Translations under genes and position numbers: made by a program
Shown here: positions 46,201 through 57,400 of the stretch, piece by piece
How positions within the stretch are numbered: the first letter of the stretch is position 1
How the letters are laid out: each line of letters starts with the position of its first letter
The notes under the pieces: generated by a model
Databases searched by the model: none
What the model was told of the DNA's origin: nothing
What the model saw: only the letters and a program-made list of their open reading frames with translations
NCBI GenBank assembly: GCA_017354895.1
Contig: CP071495.1
Coordinates: 2,525,001 to 2,589,000 of the forward strand
DNA length: 64,000 bases
Direction: 5' to 3'
Origin: Podospora comata
Lineage: Eukaryota; Ascomycota; Sordariomycetes; Sordariales; Podosporaceae

Positions 46201-46413
46201 CACCCTGCCCACAAAATAGTTGACACAGCAAAAGTAAGTTGGCCCATACAATGTTGTAAACCATGCCTCGAACGTAAATCAATAGGCCTTTTAATTATCT
46301 TCAGAGGCCTATTAACCATATTTGAAAGCCTAGTGGCTATCCTGCAAGGTGTAGTTCGCAATATAACACGGGCTGTCATATTTGTGTGTGTCAAATATCT
46401 TGTGGGCAGGGTG
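46201..46413. mobile_element. Fold-back, MITE-like element with 27-bp terminal inverted repeats
   Basis: The left end reads CACCCTGCCCACAA, then ATA and TTGACACA. The reverse complement of the right end (46387-46413) is the same over the first 27 bases with two mismatches (A/G at position 15, G/T at 19). Inside, a perfect 9-bp inverted pair AATAGGCCT/AGGCCTATT (46281-46289 and 46305-46313) surrounds a 15-nt loop. The sequence between can be aligned arm to arm, with many of the differences being transitions. The whole 213 bp is therefore one imperfect hairpin. It encodes nothing. No clear target-site duplication is visible, so it may be old or its ends may be slightly misplaced. The differences would fit RIP-type C-to-T decay, which is inference. 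Confidence 0.7.
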
Positions 46414-47510
46414 CTGTTCTCCCGGGCTTCTCAACCGTTATCGAGTCAAGGCGAGAGACAGATAGACCGTGAGGGTAGAATGCACAGACAGACAAGCACC
46501 TCACCTATATATGCTTATGCTCTGTCACCCCCGAACGACGTCTCACAAATCTCTCTGACCTCAGCGCCCCCACTGAAAATTCTTACAGTTCAAGAGGGTC
46601 GATGCATCAGCTCAATATCAGACCGAAAGACTATATAAACACATTTGTAGTGTGCCGAATTAGTCGAATCGAGGTGAATCAATAACATGAAACATACATC
46701 TATTACAAGGCTTTCCATCAACACCTGCTTCCCCCCAACATGGCCCTGCGATCTATCACCTTGACTCGCAACAGTCTTCCCTGATCTCAGCTCGTGTTTG
46801 ATTATCGATAACAATTGTTGAGTTCATGAAATACTGAGTATGTGTGTAGGTAGGCTTTGGTTCAGCACAAATTACATCTCTCGTTTAGCTGGAATAAATA
46901 GGATGAGGGACAGCCGTGCTCAAGGCCCGAAGTGGTGATGATGGTTGTATGTTGATGAGAAGAAGTAGAACTCCGGATCCCTTTGTTGTGATGTAGAGTC
47001 AAGTGCTATACGATGGCGGGCTGCTGCCAACAGCGATCAATAAAAGTTCACAACACCAAACGCAACCGAGCAACCTCAAATACTTTAACTGTTTTTGTAT
47101 TTCTTGCTACCATAGCAAATCAATAGACAGAGACGGAAAATCCCAATCTCCCAGTAGGAACATCCACCCTCCATATCTCATCTTTAAGACATCGATGATA
47201 ATCCAAAAAAAAAGGAAACCAAACGTCCAAAGATCCATTTACAACAAAACAGAACTCGCAACGCGTTCCACGCTTTCTCCCAGACCAGAAACAAAAAACA
47301 AAAAATGACTTTCAAAGCAAGTAAATGCCCGACTCCCAAAACCAAAAATTAACTTGGCACGCCCAAGTTATTTTCTGCCATGCCTCGTTTGATCCATCCA
47401 GGGGACGCCGTTCCTTCAAACCCAGCCCAAGTCGGTCGTATAGTGGTATATATAATCTCCCATCCCGATCATCCCTCTTCCCTACTCGCACACAACATGC
47501 TCACAAACGC
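46414..47510. other. Intergenic region, 3' flank of the acetyl-CoA synthetase gene
   Basis: About 1.1 kb, AT-richer than the genes. It should contain the acs 3' UTR near its right end. No gene or RNA was recognised. Confidence 0.45.
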
Positions 47511-49926
47511 TTATTTCTTCTTGCCCTCGTGCACAATGGTGATGATCTTCTCAACAACAGATGGGTCCGAGAGAGTGCTGATGTCGCCAAGCTGGTCCTC
47601 CTCACCGGCAAGAATCTTTCTGAGAATACGCCTCATGATCTTGCCGCTGCGGGTCTTGGGAAGATCTGGGACAACAAACACGGCCTTGGGCGCCGCGAAG
47701 GGGCCAATACTCCTGCGGACCTGGAGGATGAAGTCCTTGCGGAGGGCATCATCGACTTCGGCGCCGTTCTTGATGGACACAAAGGCGTTGACAGCCTGGC
47801 CGGTGAGCTCGTCGGCAACCCCAACGACGGCCGCCTCGGCAATGGAGGCGTGCTCAATGAGGGCGGCCTCGATCTCAGCCGTGCTGAGACGGTGACCGCT
47901 GACGTTGACAACGTCATCAACACGGCCACGGATCCAGTAGAAGCCCTCGTGATCGCGACCGGCACCATCGCCCGTGAACTACATCACTTGTTAGTCTGAA
48001 AGCCTTGCAACAGCAGAGGCAGCGGATACTCACGTAGTAGCCCTTGTACACGTTCAGGTAAGTGTCCATGTAGCGCTTGTGGGCGCCCCAGACGGTGCGA
48101 GCCATACTTGGCCAGGGCTGCTTGAAGGCAAGGACACCCTCGACATCGTTGCCATGGATCTCCTCGCCAGAGACAGGGTCGACGATCGCAGGCTCGATGC
48201 CGAAGAAGGGAAGAGAGGCGGAGCCGGGCTTGGTGGGAGTAACACCAGCAAGAGGGGTGATGACGTTGGAGCCGGTCTCGGTTTGCCAGTACGTCTGTGA
48301 TTAGTCGTCAGTGAGAGGTGGTCTCTTGCAGGGCCGAAGGTGAGCGACTTACGTCCACAATGTGAGCCTCCTCCTTGCCAACAACCTCAAAGTACCACTT
48401 CCAGATCTCGGCGGCGATTGGCTCACCGACGGAGCCAAGAACTCTGAGGTGCTTCATCTCGTTGCGCACATGCTGGTTGCCGGCGCGCTTCAGGAGACGC
48501 AGGGCAGTGGGAGCAACATAGAACTGTGTGACCTTGTGCTGCTCAATGATATCCCAGTATCTGGAAAAGTTGGGGTAGGCGGGTGTACCCTCGAAAACGA
48601 CGGTGGACACACCCAGGAGGAGTGGGGCGTAGACGACATAGGTGTGACCGGTAATCCAGCCGACATCACCGCCGCAGAAGTACCTGTCGCCATCGTGAAT
48701 GTCGAACACATACTTTCCGGTGGTGGCGGCACCCAGGAGATAACCGCCGGTGGTGTGCATGACACCCTTGGGCTTGCCGGTAGAGCCGGAGGTGTAGAGG
48801 AGGAAGAGAGGGTCCTCCGAGTTGACGGCCACGGGGGGGTAGTATGAGGGCCACTTCTCAACCTCCTCGTGCCACCAGAAATCGCGACCCTCGGTCATGG
48901 GGATGTCGGCGCCGGTGCGCTTGTACACAAGCACGTGGCCGACATCAGGGCACTGCTTGAGAGCCTCATCGACAATCTTCTTTGTCCCAATCAACTTTCC
49001 ACCACGCTTGCCCTCGTCGGTGGTGATGACCACCTTGGAACCGCCATCGATGACACGGTCGCGAAGCGAGTCGGCCGAGAAACCGGCAAAGACCACCGAG
49101 TGAACGGCGCCGATTCTGCTGCAAGCAAGAAGGGCAACGATAGCCTCCGGGATCATGGGCAGGTAGATGGCCACGGTGTCGCCCTTGCGCACGCCCATCT
49201 GGGTGAGCACGTGGGCGAGCTTGGAGACATCGCGCAGGAGCTCGCCGTAGGTGACGTTCCGGCCGTCCGAGGGCTCGTCGGCTTCGTAGATGATGGCGAC
49301 CTTGTTGGGGTCCTTGAAGGCATGGCGATCGACACAGTTGTATGACGCATTGAGCTCACCCTCCAGGAACCAGGCATTGTCACCCCCGGCGAGGGAGCCG
49401 CTGTGGACAGTCTGGAAATCCTTGGACCAGGTCAGGAGCTCACGCGCCAGCCTCCCCCAGAACTTCTTGGGTTCTGTGATGGATTCCTTGTAGAGTTTCT
49501 GATATTCCTCGAGACCTGCGGTACCGGTGTCAGCGCGCGATGTGACGTAGAGACCAACCGCCCAGGCGCGCCCAGGCTTGGGACAAGGAGGACGGCCGCG
49601 GGGTACTCAGCGGGGGGTGGGGTCGTGTCTTACTGCTCAAGTGAGGTTTGCTCGGGTGCTCTGTCACAAACGTGGTTAGCTCCAATGCTTCCGTTCGTCC
49701 AGGTGTTGTGTGTGTGCGCCCCGCGACAGGGCCACAACACCTTGGCGCACGACATGGACCCAAACTTACTGTCAAGCATCTTCTGGGGAGGGTCTGTTGG
49801 GAGCAGGCAGGAAAGCCCCTCTGTCAGTTTCACCGTCTATACTCCAGGACGGGACAAGAACTCACGGAAAGTGTCAACAGCGTGGGCCTCGGCCACTACT
49901 GGCGCCTTGGGAGACTGCTCGCCCAT
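47511..49926 (-). CDS. acs: Acetyl-CoA synthetase (AMP-forming)
   Basis: Six exons: 49926-49866, 49793-49770, 49660-49634, 49515-48353, 48294-48034 and 47978-47511, joining to 667 residues, the expected length. It starts [20 protein letters not shown] and continues [30 protein letters not shown], spelled by two micro-exons of 24 and 27 nt. Adenylate-forming motifs are clear: the phosphate-binding loop [11 protein letters not shown] (278-288), TYWQTETG (about 426), the hinge region [18 protein letters not shown], and [10 protein letters not shown] with the catalytic, acetylation-prone Lys near 625. It converts acetate, ATP and CoA to acetyl-CoA in the cytosol/nucleus, needed for growth on acetate and for histone acetylation. 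It is the orthologue of Aspergillus facA and Neurospora acu-5, normally induced by acetate through FacB. No PTS1 signal is present; the C-terminus is a basic EGKKK. Confidence 0.97.
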
Positions 49927-52900
49927 GATGGTGGTGTTGGTGTTGGTGATGGCGGGGTAGGAACTTTTTGGTGTTTTAGCAAAGCGGGAGAATGTTCGTC
50001 GCAGCAGTAGTAGTAATGGCCCAGCCAAGCCAGACAGGAGCAGCCGGTAGGAACAAGTAGTGGTGGTAGAGGGTGGAAAGGAGGTGGGACAGATGAGTGG
50101 GAGATTGGGTGAGCTGGACTGACGGACAATGTTGGGGAGGAGCGGGCGTTTTTGTATTATGGCAGAAGACGAGACGAAGGATACCCGCCTGGATGGACAC
50201 GGTGCATGGGTGAAGGGTGGAAGCTGGGATGGGGGAGCGCGAGGGGAGGCATTCAGGGGGAGGGGTGTGGGTGTGGGCATTTTCTTTTTTCTCACTTCCC
50301 AGCTCTCTGCCGGACCGGAGCTTGTACCGATACAACGACGCAGAGAGACGGCCACGAGCCCATCCCCAGACACCAAGCCCCAAGACCACCGTTGTGGATT
50401 TCCTTCCGCCCGACCACTGACTATTCGCTGCACACCAGACATGCAATGTTGCCATTGACGGGCTCTTGTTACCGCAAAGGGGAAGAAGACCACCAGCCCT
50501 ATTTGCACGCCTACTCAAGAGAGAAAGAGAGACCTAGAGGCTCAGGAAAAGTTGTTTCCCCTGAAACGACACACCTTGAGACGAAGGGCCGGTGCCAGCC
50601 GTGCGGTGGACGCGGGCATGCGGCAGTCCGGTGCGGCGAATAGCCAGGGCTCCTTGCCTCGCCTGTGGATGATGAGTCGAGATGGCACAAGTGTCTCCTC
50701 CGGACGCGGCAGGCTGCTCCCAGTCTGTGGAGTGTGTGCTGCACCGGGAACACAGACGCATGGCAGGGTTGCCTCGAGGTCACCGGAACGGTGTCAGTGG
50801 TGTCCAGCAGACAGGCGGTTGCCGTGTTTGAATTGTGAGAGAGTTGCATCTATCATACACAACCTTCTATTTGGAAGCGGCCCGAGACAGCAAAGCGACG
50901 ACTTGAGTTGGAATTTGGAATTCTCTCAACCGTCAAAGCCTAGCGCTCCTAATAAATGGCGCGCGCCTCACTTCAGACAGTGGGGGTTTGTTCTTATCTG
51001 ATGGGGATTGTGGATGCCATCATCTCGACAAACCTCTTCAGCGGCATGTAACCGAACGAACGAACGTCTGCGGGCCGCCGTATGCCTGATCGATTCAACC
51101 CCTTCGTGGTGTGTCTGCTACTATCGGAGCCCGGCCGGTTGGCTGTTGTCGCAATGCGATGCGATGCCCTACCTACGCGACCAGGCAGCTTCCCAAACAA
51201 GCCGCACTTCTTCAGCGTCAATACTACTGCTCCCGTCGTTGTCTATGCTGCTGCTGCAGGGACCACCCCGCCGTCGTGGGAATGCAGTCACCCTCATACT
51301 GATGATACCTTACACCACACTCGAATATGCCGTCTTCGATAATCTTCAATGTACCAACAAAACACTTGACTAATAAGTAATCAGCTAAAACATAAGAGGA
51401 AATAACCTTAACTCTCCAAGGCCATGTACCGGTACCTTACTGGTCCTCCTCCTTTGCCCTCACCTTCTGCTGCTTCTTTACCCCACACTCTGCCGGGCCC
51501 CTCCTTTTACAGCGATCTCGTTCTTGGCATTGAGCCGCTACCGGATCGAGACCCGGTGGGGTCCTCGGTGACGGAGGAGGCGCCTTGGACAGGGCAAGAA
51601 ATGATGCCTTCGCAACGCCGCATCGCCATAAGACGGGCCTTCCCCGCACTGATCCCAACCGCATTCAAAGCACAGCGCCTCTTGGCGACCATCACCGTTG
51701 GCTCCCCCCGTTGCTGTCGCGACCTGTCTTTATGGAATCCCCAGATGGGCTGGCGTCATTGCCCGTCACTCCCAACATCACGGGATGGCCACCTCGGAAA
51801 GTCGAGGACATGACGCACCGTCTTCTTCTCGAACGGCTATCCCGGCCCGCTCCTCGCTTTTTATTGTCCATTTTCTCCCTCACAGCAAATACCGAAGACC
51901 GAGACGAACGAACGAATGAACATGAGCCGGGGTACCACCTTGTTCCTGCAGTGGACCACCGCTATCGTGATAAGACGGGTGTGTGTCTGTGTGTGTGTGT
52001 GTGTGCAACGACGTTGGACAGTTGCGGCTGCCCGGCTGCCGGGACATTCCCAAGTGCCGGTGGGCCAAGGCTAACCTGACTTCCTGGGGATGAAGGGAAG
52101 CTCGGGAAGCCATATTCTCACATACACCTCGGGTATGAGCATGTGCATCCAACGAACCAGGGATAACCATCAGTGACTTTCCTTGTCCTTATCCATTTGC
52201 CCCCCTTCCCTCGTGTCCTCTTATGTGTGTGTGTGTGTGTGTCTTGTGCCCCCTTTTCCCCAGAATCGCGGGGCATTACCACTCCCCACAATCTCCAATG
52301 GAAGGGGGGCCTCGAACTTGATTGTTCCTTTTAACCCACCATAAAACTCAAATGCTCGGGCTGGACTGGACTGGGCGAAATATTTCCCCATGTTTTTTTT
52401 TGTTCCCATCCACCAGTTCCGGAGCAGCGGAAGTACCCTCGAACTAACCAACTAACAACAAATCTAAACCTATTCAGAGCGCCCAGTCCGGATCGTCACT
52501 GGGGACGAGAGTCATGGCACTCTTGTGTTTTCCCTCGTGTGTGCCCCTCATTCCTTCCGTATCCTTGAACCCCAGAACTGTGGTGTACAAAGACCAGACC
52601 AAGAGACAACCCCACCTGTAGACAGCCAGCCCGCCACCACGAACAACGTCATACCTCAACCCCTACAACCGGGGCCTTCCGGACGTATGGGAGGAGGGGA
52701 AAAGGGGAACAAACAACACGCGGTGGTGGTCCTGTGCTGGGCACATGTGATAGAAAGAGTCACTTTAATTAAGATTAAGCATACGGCATAGTATCAAAGG
52801 ATGTGGGTAGATTGAAGGAAGCCGAGGGAAAGCCCGTATATAAGACCGGCCACCCATCAACTGCAGGATTGTAGTTCTCTTGAGTTGTCCGATGTATGTA

Positions 52901-53227
52901 TGCGTTTCGTCATACTTGAGACTATTCCCAGTTCCACATGGACCTCCCGTCCCACTAACTAGTCTTTGTCTGCCTGCTCCTACGATGTCATGACATAAAC
53001 ATTTTCACGATCCTACCTGGTAGGTAGAGGGTGTGTAAGTGATATCGTCATCTTTGACTGACTCTCAATAAGGTAGCAAGGAGATTGTCACACAAAGAGA
53101 GCCAGACTGAGAGCAGGGAAGCTAGAAAACAGAGACTATTTTCAGATCTTGACAAGTTTATGAGAGTTCTAGCTACCTCTTCCTTTTATGTAAAATGAAA
53201 AGGTAGAGGGAACACAATAGACTAAGT

Positions 53228-53237
53228 TACCTAGGTA
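53228..53237. repeat. Palindrome TACCTAGGTA
   Basis: A perfect 10-bp palindrome, within AAGTTACCTAGGTACTT. Related sequences lie at 14076, 15243, 15924, 53013 and 61761. Confidence 0.6.
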
Positions 53238-53786
53238 CTTGCCAGGCCTTCAAAATCGGCACTTGACATGGCTTGGTGGTGTATAGCCACTGTAGAAAAA
53301 CGAGATTACTACCTTACCCAGGAGCTCCGTAGGATGATGATTGGTACATCTTGTAAACTAGAATATGAGGGAAATGTACTTTAAATAGATAATATCTACA
53401 ACTGTAGTTTGGATTGCCCATTGGCTGATCGCACCGTGCCTGGAGCAAAGTAACCGAGTATAATGCTGTCTAAAACATCCTGCCCCAAAGCAAGGTGTTT
53501 AAACCCTCGGGTTCCTACATAATCTAGCCCAGCCTCCATATTTCTCTTTTTAACATCAACGTTTCAAGACAGGTACGTAAAAATAACATAAGATAATCGT
53601 AGAAAACCCTTCAACCGCACCTGACAACAAAACACTCAAAACACTCAAAACACTTTGCAACCAAACCAAGTCCATATCAGAAACTACCATGTCACAAACA
53701 CATACAACAAAAGTTCTCATTCAAATGTCTTTTTACTCTCATCTCATTAACATAAACCTACTCTCCATTTCACTTCCGTTTTTCTC

Positions 53787-53808
53787 TTTCTTTCTTTCTT
53801 TCTTTCTT
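53787..53808. repeat. (TTTC)n tetranucleotide microsatellite
   Basis: Five TTTC units in AT-rich intergenic DNA about 650 bp beyond the kinesin stop codon. Confidence 0.8.
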
Positions 53809-54049
53809 AACTGATATGTGTTTGTCTGCAGATAGAGGGGGTATAAAGAAGTTTCTTCGTTCATGAGAACAGGGAATGATGTGTTATATAAACAAACGTA
53901 ACTGGAAAACCACAACCACAACAACGACCCACCCATTCCCATTCCAATTCCCTCCCGCAAGCACAAGGAACAAGTTATTCATCCAAACAAAAACCAAACC
54001 AAACCAACAACCAAAGTGATGTGTCCCTGTTCAAAAATAGACAAGAAAA

Positions 54050-54210
54050 GAAGAAAGAATAAAAATAAAAATAAGAACAGTAAAGTAAAATAAAAGGGGG
54101 AATCAGAGAAGACAAGTTAAAAAATAAAGCTGTGCAAAAGAAAAAAAAGAAGAAAAAAAGGCGGTGGAGAAATAAAAGCAAAAAAAAAGAAAAAAAAAAG
54201 GGACATAAAA
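54050..54210. other. A-rich tract (U-rich on the kinesin mRNA strand)
   Basis: About 160 bp made largely of A with scattered G, including several runs of 8-9 As. It begins about 230 bp downstream of the kinesin stop codon, so it probably lies in the 3' UTR or terminator as a U-rich segment. Confidence 0.6.
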
Positions 54211-54439
54211 ACGGACATCCACATCATAAGATTGAAAGGCCATGACTGACACAACCACACACACTCCCACACAACTCATTCTTCCTCTCTTCCCCAACCA
54301 CCCTCCACAACCCCTTCACAACCAAAGCCAGCACCCCAATAACCACCAACCACACCACCACCAACCCCGCAACCAAAACCCTCTTCATCACATTCCAAAC
54401 ACCACCACCACCGCCAGTCCCCTGCCGTCCTTGCCCCCT

Positions 54440-57400
54440 CTAAAAGCAATTCAGGCTCCCCTTCTTCTTCTTCTTGCTAATCGTGTTCATCCTCTCCTCC
54501 AAATGCGCCCTCGCAATCTCGGCATCCCTCCTCTTCCTCCTCTCCTCCTCCACCTGCTGCAGACTCCACCTGTTATCCTGCTGCGGCTTCTCCTTCAGGT
54601 CCTTAATCTCCTGCTCCAGCTCCTGCGCCCTTCTCCTCCAGGCGTCACAATCCGCCCTCATCGCCAGCTGCTGCCTCTCCAGGTCAGTCAAGGCCTCTTC
54701 GAGGGTGGTAGTAAGCTGCTTCTCTGCCTTGAGGTGCTTTTCGATGAGGCGGATGCGCGCTTCCTGGTCTTCTTGGATCTGGGAGATACCGCCTACGTCC
54801 TTGGAGGGGGGGCGGGGGGTGGGGGATGTGGTGCCTGAGTTGTTGGATGGGAGGGGCGGGAGGGGGATTGCTGGTGGGGGGGAGGGTAAAGAGGCGACCG
54901 AGGATGATTTGCGGACGCCGTGGCCGTTTTGCTGGGTTTGCGAGTTGGATCGTTGGGGGGTGTCGGTTGAGTCGTTGGGGAGGATGCTGTCGTATTTGGC
55001 CTGGATGATTGTTAGTCTCCGAAAGCAAATAAGTAGAGGACAGAAAAAAAACGTACCTGGAGAGCGGAATACTCCTCCTTGATGGCATCCAATTCGCCCT
55101 GCAATCTCACCTTGGCAGCATTCGCCTCCTCCAGCTGCTGGTTCCTCTCCGTCTGAAGCAGCGACAGCCTGTTGCTAGCAGCCTGGACCTGGTCGAAATT
55201 CTTATTAAGCTGGTCCTCAAGCTCCTCCACAAGCCGCGAGTTCTTCTTGTTCTTGACCTCGAGATCGACCACCTTCTTCTTCACCAACGCCACCTGCTCC
55301 TTGACAGGGAAGCCCTGCCCGGGAGGGCCCGTCTGCTTCTCCGACTCGGCAGCGAGCACCTCGGCCAAGCTGGCTCTAACAGCCTCGAGGTCGCGCATGA
55401 TGGTGTCGTTGATGTTAGACAGCTCAACAATGTCCTGCTCAAGCTCCAGTCGCCTGCCTTGCTCCTCTGACAGCGCCTTTTGGGCACCGGCAAGATCGCT
55501 GATGCGGTCGCTGATCTTCTCGACACTGACATCCAGTCCGAGAGCATAGGCTACCTGGGTGGCAACCTTCATGAGCTCTTCGCGAGCTTCAGTCAGATCA
55601 CTCTCAAGCCGCTTAGTCCGGTTGGCATGCTCTGTCTTGAGAGCAGCCAGCTGAGACTCCAGATCACGTCTGCCGGCCAGCATGATCTCGTTAACATCCT
55701 TCTGGTGGGCTGACTGCAACTCGTGAACGCTCTCCTGGTGAGCCTTGATAGATTGCTCATGGTCAGAGATTGTCGCCTCGAGTTTCGCAACCAGGTCCTT
55801 CTGTTCAGCTGCTTCGCTGACCGCCTCATCACGCTCCTTGATAGCCTGCTCCAAAGCCTCCTTCGTCTCCTGGTGCTGCTTCTCAGCCTCGGCCACCTTT
55901 GTCTGGCTGGTGTTAATGAGAGCCTTGTACTCCTCGATTTCGGTACGGAGAAAGTCGACAAGCTTCGTGTCTTCACCCCCGCTTTGCTTTGGAGTCTCAC
56001 CAACTGCCCTCTCATTACCACCCTCAGGCTTCTCCTCAACCTTAACCTCCGAAAGCTTAGCAGTAAAAGAAGCAACCTGAGCCTCGAGCTCGCTGATAGT
56101 CTTCTTCAGCTGCTCCTCATTATCCTGCAGAGCCTGCACAGCAGACCTGTGCCTCTCCTCCCAGGTGGACAGCTCCTTCTCCAGCTCAGCAATCTTTTCC
56201 TCACGAGCTGCAAACTGAGCAGCCACCTCCTCGGAAGTCTCGTTCGTGGCGGCGGTAGCATTGGCGCTCACGGCCGTCTGCTTGATCAGCTCCTGCAGTT
56301 CCGCAAACTGAGCCTCCAGCTCCTTCTCCCGAACTTCATTCGCCTGCTGCAGCTCCTTGATGCGCATCTCGCTCTGCTCCAGCTGATTCCTGAGATTCGA
56401 CACAACTGCCATGTCCATAGGCGAGGCAGCCTTCAAACTCGACCGTTCACGGGTCAGTCCAGAGATGATGGTCATCTTGGTCTCCATCTCCTTCTTGGCC
56501 GTCGCGACGTTGGTCTCGAGCTCCTGTATCCTCTCGGAGCGAGCGTGGAGCTCGTGCATGGCGGCGTTGAGGTTGAGCTCAAAGTTCTGCATCACATCTG
56601 GCTGATCCTCAAAGTGCTCGGCGGCGATGTTTCGGAGCGAGGCAAATGACCTGTGAGCCCGATCGATGATCATGAGTGTTTGACTAGACTTGCGGCGGAT
56701 GACATGGCCGGCCTTGCCGGAATCCTCGTTGGCGGCCTGAGCCCTGGCGACCTGGGTCTTGAGCTCTTCCACCATGTCGAGGGCGTGTTGATGCCGTTCC
56801 TCCAGCTGAGCGTACCGCTCGGCCAGTTCCTTCTCTGCGGCCTCCTTCTCCGCGGCGATAGCCTTCAATCGGCGAACCTCGGTCGTGGCATCGGCGCCAT
56901 TTGTGGGCTCCGTTGGCGACTCGGGAGCAGAACCAGATTTGGGCACAGCGGTGCCAGCATCCGAGACATCCAATGTCGTAGACGGAGATTCTAGAGCCGA
57001 CGAAAGCTCTGATGAGAGTGACCGCATAGAAAGATGCGTGGTATCCTTGGTCTCATTAGTTCTAGCGTCAGACAGGAATGAGGTAGGTCTTGTCAGCATT
57101 GGCGATGTCACCGAGAGAATCGAATCTCGCTGGCGACTAGGGTGCTTAGCCTCGTCCACCATATCCTGCAGCTGGCCCAAAGCCCGGAGAGCCTCCTCAT
57201 ACTTGGCATGGAGGAGATCATACTCGTTGAGTGTCGCCTCGTGCTCAACCCTAAGACCGAGAAGCTCTTGATTCATAGTCTCGAGTTTGTCGGCCACAAA
57301 CTTGGACTGAGCCGGGCTCGTGGGATACTCAAGCACCTCGCCGTCGTTGGCCAACGGCGACAATTTCCGTGGCCTCTTTTGCCCATCAACTGGCTCCTCT

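Larger units (their letters stand above)
49927..54439. other. Long intergenic region: acs promoter side and kinesin 3' flank
   Basis: About 4.5 kb with no supported gene. The left 0.6 kb should hold the acs promoter. GT runs occur near 51978-52004 and 52224-52242. From about 52750 the DNA becomes AT-richer, with a TACCTAGGTA palindrome at 53228, a TTTC repeat at 53787 and a very A-rich stretch at 54050-54210 directly before the kinesin stop. Frames at 49530-51000 and 51424-52080 show no conserved motif. Confidence 0.5.

Noticed and set aside
49927-50500. FacB- and CreA-type sites in the acs promoter
   Set aside because: Only loose partial matches were found, no more than expected in GC-rich DNA; not listed as features.
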